Source: Gammaproteobacteria bacterium
GTDB lineage: Bacteria > Pseudomonadota > Gammaproteobacteria > Eutrophobiales > Eutrophobiaceae
Reading direction: 5' to 3'
Length of the DNA stretch: 51,311 nucleotides
NCBI GenBank assembly: GCA_026710545.1
Contig: JAPOQU010000032.1
Coordinates: 1 to 51,311, forward strand
The translations under genes and the position numbers were made by a program. The notes beneath the pieces were generated by a model. It saw only the letters and a program-made list of their open reading frames with translations. It had not been told where the DNA came from and made no database searches. This document shows, one piece after another, positions 32,981 through 41,313 of the stretch. Positions within the stretch are counted from its first letter, which is position 1. Each line of letters begins with the position of its first letter.

Positions 32981-34141
32981 ATGAATTCGTATGTTCAGAT
33001 AATCGGTGACAGCCGGACGGAAATCTGGGGAATGACCGGACGCACCAGGCTGGCCCGCATGCTGGAAAGAATCGACGGCGTCAGCGTCATTACCGGCATG
33101 GCAGAGCTGCCTCCCGGCGCGCCGGTGATCTTCCTCCGGGGTGATTACATATTCGATGTCCGTGTATTGCAGGCCGTCATCGGCATGGACAACGGGTTCG
33201 TGCTGCACCCGCAGGACGATGATGCTGCAATTGCGATACGCACGACCGACTACGACGCAAACGTATTCGACCATGACCATTACCCGGACAGTTTGACCAG
33301 GGTGGCCGTCGACGACCTGGTAAACCCCTACAACGACAGGTTGAAAAAATATGAGCCGGCCAGGGTCTGGCGCATTTTGCCTGACAACCGGGAGTTGCTT
33401 GAACGGGAGTTGTTCAGCGGGTCTTACAAGGGCGTGACCGACCTGGTGACCAAATGGGTCTGGCCCGTGCCCGCGCGCTGGGCGACCAAAGTCTGCACCA
33501 GGCTTAAACTGAAACCGAACCACGTGACCCTGTTCAGCCTGGTACTGGCAATCCTGGCCGGCTATGCCTTCTGGCTGGGTGAGTTCGCCGGCGGCCTGTT
33601 GCTGGGCTGGTTCATGACCTTCCTGGATACCGTGGACGGCAAGCTGGCCCGGGTGACGTTGACCTCCAGCCGTTTCGGCGACCTGCTGGACCACGGCCTG
33701 GACCTGGTGCACCCGCCTTTGTGGTACCTCGCCTGGGGGGTGGGACTGGCCGTTGCAACGCCGGGGACAACGCCGTTGGCGCTGTTGATGGGCCTGATGC
33801 TCGCCGCGTACCTGGGCGGCCGGCTCTGTGAAGGGGTGTTCCAGCATTACCTTGCCGATTTCTCGATTTTCATGTGGCGGCCGGTTGATTCGCTGACCAG
33901 GCTGATTACCGCACGGCGCAATCCCAACATGCTGATCCTGACTGCCGCCCTGGTTGCCGGGAGGCCGGACACGGGCCTGGTGATGGTAGTCGCCTGGCAC
34001 GTCCTTTCCACCCTGTTCCTCCTGCTGAGGCTGGGTGTGGCCTGGAAGGCAAAGCAGGACCAGGGGCCGCTGGTGGGCTGGCTGTCGACAGTCGGTGAGG
34101 GAACCCGGCATAACGGGCTGGCGCTGAAGATCTTTACCTGA
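32981..34141 (+). CDS. CDP-alcohol phosphatidyltransferase with degenerate N-terminal nucleotidyltransferase-like part
   Basis: A 386-residue membrane enzyme. The C-terminal domain has the family motif in full, D-G-x2-A-R-x8-G-x3-D-x3-D, in DGKLARVTLTSSRFGDLLDH followed by GLD, and several TM helices. Residues 1 to about 165 resemble the nucleotidyltransferase half of bifunctional inositol-phosphate cytidylyltransferase/phosphotransferase proteins, but without a P-loop-like GxG. The linker SGSYKGVTDLVTKWVWPVPA is typical for that fusion. It transfers a phospho- or phosphono-alcohol between CMP and a lipid or alcohol. Start at ATG 32981; the long upstream frame overlaps the divergent gene. Confidence 0.84.
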   Translation: MNSYVQIIGDSRTEIWGMTGRTRLARMLERIDGVSVITGMAELPPGAPVIFLRGDYIFDVRVLQAVIGMDNGFVLHPQDDDAAIAIRTTDYDANVFDHDHYPDSLTRVAVDDLVNPYNDRLKKYEPARVWRILPDNRELLERELFSGSYKGVTDLVTKWVWPVPARWATKVCTRLKLKPNHVTLFSLVLAILAGYAFWLGEFAGGLLLGWFMTFLDTVDGKLARVTLTSSRFGDLLDHGLDLVHPPLWYLAWGVGLAVATPGTTPLALLMGLMLAAYLGGRLCEGVFQHYLADFSIFMWRPVDSLTRLITARRNPNMLILTAALVAGRPDTGLVMVVAWHVLSTLFLLLRLGVAWKAKQDQGPLVGWLSTVGEGTRHNGLALKIFT

Positions 34142-35095
34142 ATGGCTGCGGCGCTTATCCCCAGGGCATTGACGGAGCGCGTCGCGCAGCAATGCGCCGT
34201 CTCCGTGGCTGGGTCCTGTGCACTGATCTGCGCGGCGCTCAGGGAAACCTACGGCGACGCCTTGCAGGGCATTCTGTTTTACGGATCCTGTGCCAGGGGT
34301 GAAGACATGGAGGGCGGCATCGCCGATATTTTCATCATAGTCGACAGCTACCGGAACGTCTACGGCAAGCGCCACCTGGCGTACCTCAACGCGCGCTTGC
34401 CCCCGAACGTGTTTTACCGGGAAATCCCCGCAAACGGCGCCGTGATCCGGGTCAAGCTGGCCGTGATCAGCCGGGCGGACTTTGCCGGCGGCATCCTGCG
34501 CTGGTTCCACTCCTACCTGTGGGGCCGGTTCGCGCAACCGGCACGCATACTCCATGCGCGGGACGAGGCCGTGCGCGCCGAACTTCACAGGCTCCTGGCG
34601 CAGGCCGTGCTGACCCTGCTCAGGACAACGATCCCGGCGCTGCCGGATAAGTCATGCGCTGCGGAAACGGTCTGGACCCGGGCCTTGTCCCTGTCCTATT
34701 CCGCGGAATTCCGGCCTGAGCCCGAATCCAAGGCCGCCGACCTGGTGCGGCATAACCTCGCCGATTATACCGCCCTGCTGGAAGCGGCCCTGCCTGCGCT
34801 CGGTGAGATCCTGCGCCGGGAAGGTGAAAACAGCTACCGGCCTCTGTACGATACGCAAGCCGCCGCTGCGGCGTTATCACGCTGGCGCCGGCGGCGTGTT
34901 CTGGGGCGCATCCTTTCCGTCCTGCGGCTGGCGAAAGCGGTGCTGACCTTTACCAACAGTGTCGATTATGCGGCCTGGAAGATAGGCCGCCATACCGGCG
35001 TTGAGATTGAGGTTACCCCCAGGCTGCGGCGTTATCCCCTGTTGTTCGGCTGGCGGGTGTTCCTGAAGCTGGTCAAGCAAGGTGTTTTGCGGTGA
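34142..35095 (+). CDS. Tam41-like nucleotidyltransferase (putative CDP-lipid synthase)
   Basis: A 317-residue protein starting directly after the stop of the phosphotransferase gene. ILFYGSCARG and ADIFIIVDSY give a polymerase-beta type nucleotidyl site. LPPNVFY, RVKLAVISRADFAGGILRW, WGRFAQPARIL and TRALSLSYSAEFRPEPESKA follow the pattern of Tam41/MMP37, the mitochondrial CDP-diacylglycerol synthase, which also has bacterial members. It could make CDP-diacylglycerol or CDP-activated ceramide phosphate for the adjacent phosphotransferase. The likeness is from memory; the glycine after YGS is Cys here. Confidence 0.65.
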   Translation: MAAALIPRALTERVAQQCAVSVAGSCALICAALRETYGDALQGILFYGSCARGEDMEGGIADIFIIVDSYRNVYGKRHLAYLNARLPPNVFYREIPANGAVIRVKLAVISRADFAGGILRWFHSYLWGRFAQPARILHARDEAVRAELHRLLAQAVLTLLRTTIPALPDKSCAAETVWTRALSLSYSAEFRPEPESKAADLVRHNLADYTALLEAALPALGEILRREGENSYRPLYDTQAAAAALSRWRRRRVLGRILSVLRLAKAVLTFTNSVDYAAWKIGRHTGVEIEVTPRLRRYPLLFGWRVFLKLVKQGVLR

Positions 35096-35124
35096 TCCCA
35101 GGTATAGATTGGATAGTTGGGGTG

Positions 35125-35230
35125 ATATTTGGGGTCAGAGTAAGGGGTCAGAGTAAAAATACTCAATGACAAATTGGTACTATCCATAAATGACCATATT
35201 TTTACTCTGACCCCTTACTCTGACCCCAAA
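35125..35230. repeat. GGGGTCAGAG nested inverted repeat (copy 2)
   Basis: Two units GGGGTCAGAGTA and GGGGTCAGAGTAAAA on the left face their complements on the right (about 35197-35230), around a 40-base A/T-rich loop. It lies in the 244-base gap before the hydroxylase gene, which also carries the palindrome at 35282-35305. No gene is seen in the gap. Confidence 0.85.
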
Positions 35231-35281
35231 CTCTCATGATCAGATCTCTGCACACCCCGACAGCATGTAACTCAGCTTGCT

Positions 35282-35305
35282 GGGGACAGAATTAATTCTG
35301 TCCCC
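35282..35305. repeat. Perfect 24-bp palindrome of the GGGGAC/GTCCCC type
   Basis: A perfect palindrome with core AGAATTAATTCT and outer GGGGAC/GTCCCC, just upstream of the hydroxylase start. It has the same outer parts as the palindrome at 7570-7599 but a different centre. Confidence 0.8.
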
Positions 35306-35339
35306 GAATTTACACAGCAAATATCACTAATATTCGGAT

Positions 35340-36074
35340 ATGGCGGCAAAGAAGAAAAAACATCGCATCAGCGTAGCGCTGGGGCTGTGGATGATCAAGC
35401 GGCTGGAGCGGTTCCTGATCAGGTATTCCGTGGCCGGCGACACGCCGTTCCTGGACCCTGCAGCATTTGCCTGGGTGGACTTGCTGGAAGGCAACTGGCA
35501 GCCGATCCGCGCGGAACTGGACCGGGTGCTGGAGAGCCCCGAGCGCATCCCGAACTTTCAGGACATCTCGCGCGACCAGGCCAACATCACCACGGACGAT
35601 AAATGGAAGTCCTGGTTTCTCTACGGCTATGGCTACAAGATGGCCGCCAACTGCGCTGCCTGCCCGGAGACGACGCGCATCATCGAAGCGATCCCGGGCA
35701 TGTACACCGCGTTTTTTTCCGTACTGGCCCCCGGCAAGCACATACCGCTACACCGCGGGCCCTACCGCGGCCTGCTGCGCTGCCACCTTGCCCTGCTTGT
35801 GCCCGAACCGGCGCAGGACTGCTGGATAGAAGTGGGCGGGGAAACCAGTACCTGGGAAGAAGGCCGCTGCATCGTTTTCGACGATACCTACAAGCATCGT
35901 GTGGAGAACAACACGCAGGGCAGGCGGGTGGTATTGTTTCTTGACGTGATGCGGCCGCTGAAGTTTCCCGGGTCGCTGGTCAACCGGATCGTACTGTGGC
36001 TGATCCGCCTCTCGCCGTTCATCCAGGACGCCCGCCGCAACCAGGTCGCCTGGGAGAAACGCCTGGGCTGCTGA
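35340..36074 (+). CDS. LpxO-like aspartyl/asparaginyl beta-hydroxylase
   Basis: A 244-residue 2-oxoglutarate/Fe(II) dioxygenase of the Asp/Asn hydroxylase family. The iron-side parts are IPLHRGPYRGLLRCHLALLV and IVFDDTYKHRVENNTQGRRVVLFLDV. Members such as LpxO hydroxylate the acyl chain of lipid A at C2. In this lipid cluster it may hydroxylate the ceramide acyl chain or the C1 of an aminoethylphosphonate head group. The C-terminal basic/hydrophobic helix (VNRIVLWLIRLSPFIQ) suggests membrane contact. ATG 35340 follows a repeat-rich leader. Confidence 0.83.
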   Translation: MAAKKKKHRISVALGLWMIKRLERFLIRYSVAGDTPFLDPAAFAWVDLLEGNWQPIRAELDRVLESPERIPNFQDISRDQANITTDDKWKSWFLYGYGYKMAANCAACPETTRIIEAIPGMYTAFFSVLAPGKHIPLHRGPYRGLLRCHLALLVPEPAQDCWIEVGGETSTWEEGRCIVFDDTYKHRVENNTQGRRVVLFLDVMRPLKFPGSLVNRIVLWLIRLSPFIQDARRNQVAWEKRLGC

Positions 36075-36082
36075 CTGCCGGC

Positions 36083-37027
36083 CTAGAGGCTTGCAGCAAA
36101 CTCGAGGCAGGTTTCTGCCAGGTCAATCCGGTCCTGTACGGAGCGCATGACGGTATTGGCGGCCTTGACCTTGATCCCGAGTTCCCCGATGGCCTGTGCT
36201 TCGTGCTCATCACCGGCGTCGATGATCAACCCGTCAAGGAAGTCGCGGTAATACCCGGCGATTGACAGGTTGCCGGCCGCCATTCCCAGTTCTTCCATTA
36301 TTTTGGCAGCCGGGCCCTTCAGGGCCTTGCCGCCGACGATGGGTGAGACGGCGATAACAGGTGCGTTGACGGACTGCAGGCTTGACCGGACGTCCTCCAG
36401 GGACAGGAGCGGGTCGATGCTCAGGAACGGGTTCGACGGGCACAGGATTACCGCATCCAGTTCACTGCTGTTGAGCAGCGCGGCGAAATCGGGGTGCGCG
36501 CGGGCCTGCCCGGCGCCGTCGAATTCGATTGCCTGCACCCCGGGCCGGCAGCCCTGGCGCACGAAATAATCCTGGAAGGGCAGGGTTCCCCGGTCGGTGA
36601 CGATGCGCGTGCGCAACGGGTCGTCGCTCATGGGAACGATACGGTGCTCGATGCCGAATGAACGGCACAGTGCGCGGGTGATCTGCCCCAGGCCCTGTCC
36701 CTGTCCCAGCATCCGGGTCCGGTACAGGTGGGTGGCGAGGTCCTTGTCCCCCAGCCTGAACCAGTCCAGGTCAGCGAAGCCGGCGAGCGCCTCCATGAAG
36801 TCCCAGGTCTCGCCGGCAATACCCCAGCCCCGCTCCGGGTCCGCCACCTCCGCCAGGGTATACATGACCGTATCCAGGTCGGGCGAGATGTGCAGTCCCA
36901 GGTGGCGGAAGTCATCACCCGTATTGACTACGATAAGCAGGTCTTCCGGCCTTACGTTCTTGCAGAGTCCATGCGCCAGTTTCGCACCGCCCACGCCGCC
37001 GCACAGGGACAGGATGGATTTGTTCAC
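36083..37027 (-). CDS. cofD: Coenzyme F420 synthesis protein CofD
   Basis: A 314-residue transferase with LCGGVGGAKLAHGL, IVVNTGDDFRHLGL, PDLDTVMYTLA, WFRLGDKDLATHLYRT and ILCPSNPFLSIDPLL, all clear CofD motifs. It joins the phospho-acid (2-phospholactate, PEP or 3-phosphoglycerate, depending on the organism) to the deazaflavin Fo. It ends nine bases from the converging hydroxylase and starts 12 bases from the 3' end of cofE. CofG/CofH and CofC are not in the window. Confidence 0.9.
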   Translation of the reverse strand: MNKSILSLCGGVGGAKLAHGLCKNVRPEDLLIVVNTGDDFRHLGLHISPDLDTVMYTLAEVADPERGWGIAGETWDFMEALAGFADLDWFRLGDKDLATHLYRTRMLGQGQGLGQITRALCRSFGIEHRIVPMSDDPLRTRIVTDRGTLPFQDYFVRQGCRPGVQAIEFDGAGQARAHPDFAALLNSSELDAVILCPSNPFLSIDPLLSLEDVRSSLQSVNAPVIAVSPIVGGKALKGPAAKIMEELGMAAGNLSIAGYYRDFLDGLIIDAGDEHEAQAIGELGIKVKAANTVMRSVQDRIDLAETCLEFAASL

Positions 37028-37039
37028 AGGACGATGTGC

Positions 37040-37813
37040 TTACCTGAACAGGTCCTTGCCGGGTTCCCGTATCAGGGCGGACGCGCCGGTGGCGGGGCCG
37101 CGCAGGTCGAGGCCCTGTACCAGTACGGCAGGTATCCCCTGTGCCGCCTGTCCCATGACCAGGGAGGCGGCGGCGGCGATTTCATCGGCGATACCCACCT
37201 CGGTCACCCGCAACGGGTTCCCGTGCAGGTCGTTATCACCGCGCAGGTCCAGCAGGGACGGCAGGCCGGCCGCGCCGATTGCGATGCCGGTCACGCCGTT
37301 GCGCCAGGCGCGCCCGGCGCTGTCGTTGATGATGACGCCTACACGGACGTCCAGGCGCTGTTTCATTTGATCGTGAATTTGCGCGGCGCTGGCATCGGGG
37401 TTTTCCGGCAGCAGCAGGACTCTCTCCAACGCGGGGTTTTGCGGGATGTTGGAGTGGTCGATACCCGCATTGGCATGGACGAAGCCCAGTTTGTGTTCGA
37501 CGATCAGGACGTCCTCCCGGTACCTGACCACCCGCGTCGACTGGGCCAGTATCAACTCTACGAGGCGCGGGTCTTTCCCGACTTTAGCGGCCAGCTCCAG
37601 GCTCCGTTCCGAAGGCGTTATCCCGGCCAGGTCCACGTACCGGTCCTCCGCCTTGGAAACGACCTTTTGGGCAACCACCAGGACATCGCCGTCCCGGACC
37701 GGATACTCGCGCAATCCCGCCAGCAATAACGCCGGCAGGTCATCCCCGGGCATGACTTCCGCTATGCCGCGTACGGGCAGCAGCGCTATCCCATTGTCCG
37801 CTATGTCGTTCAT
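37040..37813 (-). CDS. cofE: F420-0:L-glutamate ligase CofE
   Basis: A 257-residue ligase: PGDDLPALLLAGL, GDVLVVAQKVVSKAED, IVEHKLGFVHANAGIDHSN, VGVIINDSAGRAWRNGVTGIAIG and DEIAAAASLVMGQA. It adds the glutamate tail to F420-0. I start at ATG 37813; the frame runs further upstream only through hairpin repeats (37838-37957), and that part is not conserved protein. It is directly upstream of cofD, so an operon cofE-cofD is clear. Confidence 0.88.
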   Translation of the reverse strand: MNDIADNGIALLPVRGIAEVMPGDDLPALLLAGLREYPVRDGDVLVVAQKVVSKAEDRYVDLAGITPSERSLELAAKVGKDPRLVELILAQSTRVVRYREDVLIVEHKLGFVHANAGIDHSNIPQNPALERVLLLPENPDASAAQIHDQMKQRLDVRVGVIINDSAGRAWRNGVTGIAIGAAGLPSLLDLRGDNDLHGNPLRVTEVGIADEIAAAASLVMGQAAQGIPAVLVQGLDLRGPATGASALIREPGKDLFR

Positions 37814-37837
37814 GCCTGTCTGCCGTGCCTCTTTCTC

Positions 37838-37957
37838 ACCCGCCGTTCCTGTGTAAGCAGGAACCCGGTCTGATTCCCACCCGCCGTTCCTGCGGAAGCA
37901 GGAACCCGGCCCTGCCCCCACCCGTCGTTCCTGCGAAAGCAGGAACCCAGTCTGATA
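37838..37957. repeat. Three tandem CGTTCCTG...CAGGAACCC hairpin units
   Basis: Three units of about 40 bases repeat CCCGCCGTTCCTG-N-AAGCAGGAACCC, each able to fold alone, in the divergent gap between cofE and the dehydrogenase gene. Loops vary (TGTA, CGGA, CGAA). Single relatives lie at 4518-4535. The gap must also hold both promoters. Confidence 0.85.
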
Positions 37958-37992
37958 AACTATTCCGTATATTAATCATGTAATGCAAAATC

Positions 37993-39537
37993 ATGTCAAA
38001 CGATAAACGCGTCCAGGCGCCGGTCCCCGGCAGGCGCATCGGCGTTATCGGCGCCGGCGTCATGGGCCGGGGGATTGCCCAGTTGTTCCTGCAGGCCGGG
38101 TACCGGGTGTCGCTTTATGACTCCCAGCCCGACGCGCTGGCGCGCGCGGCCGAATTCATCGGCAGGATGATCGGGCGCCAGGTCGACAAGGGCAGGTACT
38201 CGGAGGCGGATGCGCAGGGAATCCTTGCGCGGCTCGATACCTGTCACGGCATGGAAAGACTGGCCGGTTGCCATGTCCTCATCGAGGCGATCGTCGAACT
38301 GCTCGAGGCCAAGAAACAGTTGTTTGCGAAACTGGAAAAGATCATTTCCGGCAAGGCCATCCTGGCGAGCAATACCTCCTCGCTGCTGGTCTCGGATATC
38401 GCCTCCGCCTGCGCCGCGCCGGAGCGGGTCGCGGGGCTGCATTTCTTCAACCCGGCGCCGCTTATGCGCGTGGTTGAAGTCGTCCCGGCCGCGCTGACCG
38501 AAGCGGCGGTCGTGCGGGAGTTGTCGGACCTGGTTACCTCAACGGGACACCGCGCCGTGGTCGCGGCCGACCAGCCCGGGTTCCTGGTGAACCACGCAGG
38601 GCGCGGGTTCAGCACCGAAGCCCTGCGTATCCTGGAAGAGGGGACGGCGCAACCGGCCGACGTGGACCGGGTCATGCGCGAGGCGCTGGGGTTCCGCATG
38701 GGACCGTTTGAACTGATGGACCTCACCGGGCTTGACGTTTCCGGGAAAGTGATGCAGTCCGTCTACGACCAGTTTCTGCAGGAACCCATGTTTCGTCCCT
38801 CGTCGCTGGTCCCGCCGAGGATGGCGGCCGGCCTGTTCGGCAGGAAGACCGGCCAGGGTTTTTACCGTTACGAGGACAACCGCAGGATCGAGCCTGAGGC
38901 GGCGCCGGTTCCGCAAGTCAGCCTCACCAAGGTATGGCTGGAGCGCGCCGGACCCGGTGCGTCCCGGCAACTGGCGGATGATCTGAAGGCCGCCGGCGCG
39001 CAGTTCGCGGACAACCCCGCGGCAGGGGATACCATGGCCGTAGTGCAGCCTTGGGGCAGCGACGTAAGCCATACCTGCTCCGGACTGGGCCTGGACCCGG
39101 TGCGCACCGTGGCCGTGGACCCGTTGCCCGATCCCGGATTGCGGCGCACCCTGATGCTGTCGCCGGTCACCGCCGCCGAAGTGCGTGACAGCATGCACGG
39201 CCTGCTGGCGGCGGGCGGCGTCCCGGTCACCGTGATTAACGACAGTCCGGGCTTTATCAGCCAGCGTATCATTGCCGTGATAGTGAACATCGCTGCCAAT
39301 ATCGCCCAGCGCCGCATCGCTACGGTTGCCGACATCGAGGCCGCCGTTACCCTGGGTCTCGGCTACCCGCTCGGCCCCTTGTCCTGGGGGGACAGTATCG
39401 GGGGGGCAAGGATAGCCGAAATTCTGGATAACCTGTTTGAGTTGACCCGGGACCCGCGCTACCGCCCGAGCCCCTGGCTGAGAAGGCGGGTCGAGTGCGG
39501 CGTATCGCTGTTGACCGAAGAAGTGGAGCGCAACTGA
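37993..39537 (+). CDS. 3-hydroxyacyl-CoA dehydrogenase, double-domain type
   Basis: A 514-residue protein. Residues 15-300 hold the NAD domain (VIGAGVMGRGIAQLFLQAGY), LASNTSSLLVSDIA, LHFFNPAPLMRVVEVVP and the first C-terminal domain. A second C-terminal domain follows with NDSPGFISQRIIAVIVNIA and GLGYPLGPLSWGD. This is the PaaH-like layout for fatty-acyl or phenylacetate-type beta-oxidation. It stands alone next to gltX; the partner hydratase and thiolase are not near. Confidence 0.87.
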   Translation: MSNDKRVQAPVPGRRIGVIGAGVMGRGIAQLFLQAGYRVSLYDSQPDALARAAEFIGRMIGRQVDKGRYSEADAQGILARLDTCHGMERLAGCHVLIEAIVELLEAKKQLFAKLEKIISGKAILASNTSSLLVSDIASACAAPERVAGLHFFNPAPLMRVVEVVPAALTEAAVVRELSDLVTSTGHRAVVAADQPGFLVNHAGRGFSTEALRILEEGTAQPADVDRVMREALGFRMGPFELMDLTGLDVSGKVMQSVYDQFLQEPMFRPSSLVPPRMAAGLFGRKTGQGFYRYEDNRRIEPEAAPVPQVSLTKVWLERAGPGASRQLADDLKAAGAQFADNPAAGDTMAVVQPWGSDVSHTCSGLGLDPVRTVAVDPLPDPGLRRTLMLSPVTAAEVRDSMHGLLAAGGVPVTVINDSPGFISQRIIAVIVNIAANIAQRRIATVADIEAAVTLGLGYPLGPLSWGDSIGGARIAEILDNLFELTRDPRYRPSPWLRRRVECGVSLLTEEVERN

Positions 39538-39546
39538 ACCGTAGCC

Positions 39547-41016
39547 ATGACTGCTGAAGTAATCACCCGTTTCGCACCCAGTCCCACCGGTTTCCTGCAT
39601 ATCGGAGGCATACGCACTGCCCTGTTTTCCTGGCTGTACGCACGGCGCCATAACGGCAGGTTCATGTTGAGGATCGAGGATACGGATCGGGCGCGCAGCA
39701 CCGAAGCTGCGCTTGAGGTCATCCTGGACGGCATGGCCTGGCTGGGACTGGCCCATGACGGGGACGGCAGCGGCAACATGGCCGGTATGGACGACAAGGG
39801 CATCGTCTACCAGTCCCGGCGCATGCAAGTGTACCAGGATGCGATACGGAAGCTGCTGGAGCGGGAGCGGGCGTACCATTGTTTTTGCAGCCGGGAAGAA
39901 CTGGAAGCGATGCGAAAGGAGGCCATGAGCCGGGGAGAGAAACCCAGGTATAACGGTACATGCCGTGAGCGCGGCAGGCAGCCTGCGGCAGGTGAAACGC
40001 CGGTGGTGCGCTTCAAGAACCCCATCGACGGCGACGTGATCATCGACGATCTCATCCAGGGCCCGGTGGTGATCGGCAACCGGGAACTGGACGACTTGAT
40101 CATTGCCCGGTCCGACGGGTCGCCCACCTACAACCTGACCGTGGTGGTGGACGATGCCGCTATGGGTGTCACCCACGTGATACGCGGGGACGACCACCTC
40201 AACAACACGCCCAGACAGATCAACATTTTCGACGCCCTGGGTTACGACGCGCCGACCTATGCCCATATACCCCTGATCCTGGACCCTGACGGCAAAAAAC
40301 TGTCCAAACGCCACGGCGCGGCCAGCGTGCTGGACTACCGGGACCAGGGCTACCTGCCGGAGGCGTTGCTGAACTACCTGGTGCGCCTGGGCTGGTCCCA
40401 TGGCGATCAGGAGATCTTCAGCGCCGCCGAGATGATTGAACTGTTCGATATCGGCCAGGTGAACAAGGCCGCGGCCGCGCTGAACCCGGACAAGCTGGCC
40501 TGGCTCAACCAGCATTATCTCAGGGAAGGCAGGGCGGAACGGATTGCCTGTCTGCTTAAGACAACATTGGTCAGGCTTGGTGTTGACGTAAGCGGACCAC
40601 CCGATCTCAAGGAGGTGGCCGGGATACAGAAAGAGCGTGTGAAGACAATAACGGAGATGGCCGGACAGAGCCGTTTCCTCTACGAGGAATTTGCGGAATA
40701 CGATCAGACGGCGGCAAAAAAACACCTGCGCCCCGTGGTGTTTGAGGCGCTGCAGCAGGTCAGGGAGGCATTAGCCGGACTGGATGCCTGGGAAAGGGAG
40801 GCGATTCATGCCGCCGTGAACGCCGTCGCGGAACAACAGGCCATGAAATTCGGCAAGATTGCCCAGCCCCTGCGGGTGGCGGTAACGGGCAGCGCGGTCT
40901 CGCCTTCCATCGACATCACCCTGGAGTTGCTGGGCCGGGACAGGACCCTGGCGCGGCTGGGACGCGCCCTGGAGTTGATACAACGCCGGGTTGATGCGCG
41001 CGCCATGGACTCATGA
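39547..41016 (+). CDS. gltX: Glutamyl-tRNA synthetase
   Basis: A 489-residue class I synthetase: FAPSPTGFLHIGGIRTALF holds the HIGH-like HIGG, and KKLSKRHGAASV the KMSKS-like motif. Length and the GYLPEALLNYLVRLGWSHGDQE region are typical for bacterial GltX. It charges tRNA-Glu, whose gene lies 220 bases downstream on the same strand. Confidence 0.96.
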   Translation: MTAEVITRFAPSPTGFLHIGGIRTALFSWLYARRHNGRFMLRIEDTDRARSTEAALEVILDGMAWLGLAHDGDGSGNMAGMDDKGIVYQSRRMQVYQDAIRKLLERERAYHCFCSREELEAMRKEAMSRGEKPRYNGTCRERGRQPAAGETPVVRFKNPIDGDVIIDDLIQGPVVIGNRELDDLIIARSDGSPTYNLTVVVDDAAMGVTHVIRGDDHLNNTPRQINIFDALGYDAPTYAHIPLILDPDGKKLSKRHGAASVLDYRDQGYLPEALLNYLVRLGWSHGDQEIFSAAEMIELFDIGQVNKAAAALNPDKLAWLNQHYLREGRAERIACLLKTTLVRLGVDVSGPPDLKEVAGIQKERVKTITEMAGQSRFLYEEFAEYDQTAAKKHLRPVVFEALQQVREALAGLDAWEREAIHAAVNAVAEQQAMKFGKIAQPLRVAVTGSAVSPSIDITLELLGRDRTLARLGRALELIQRRVDARAMDS

Positions 41017-41144
41017 ATAGCGGGAGTAGCGCCGGTCAGCGCACACTGGCAGATGCAGGCGTCCGGCTGCCGGCTTGACAATGTAAAGGCGCAGGGTAGA
41101 ATGTGCGTCGTTGTTCTTGAGACACGATTATACGTTGTCGTTTC

Positions 41145-41220
<76 letters not shown>

Positions 41221-41237
41221 GGTTAGTTAGATCTATT

Positions 41238-41313
41238 GTCCCCTTCGTCTAGAGGCCTAGGACACCGCCCTTTCACGGCGGCAACAGGGGTTCGACTCCC
41301 CTAGGGGACGCCA
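41238..41313 (+). tRNA. tRNA-Glu (anticodon TTC)
   Basis: Acceptor GTCCCCT/AGGGGAC, anticodon stem CCGCC/GGCGG with loop CTTTCAC (anticodon TTC), T arm AGGGG-TTCGACT-CCCCT, and an encoded CCA end. The 3' half overlaps, on the other strand, the end of a doubtful small reading frame. Confidence 0.96.

Noticed and set aside
37838..37957. Possible CRISPR array from three regular units
   Set aside because: The units are whole hairpins with only a few variable bases between them, no spacers of constant length and no cas genes.
38539..40725. A 728-codon open frame on the minus strand
   Set aside because: It is the antisense of the dehydrogenase and gltX genes, His/Gln/Arg-rich as shadows in GC-rich DNA usually are.
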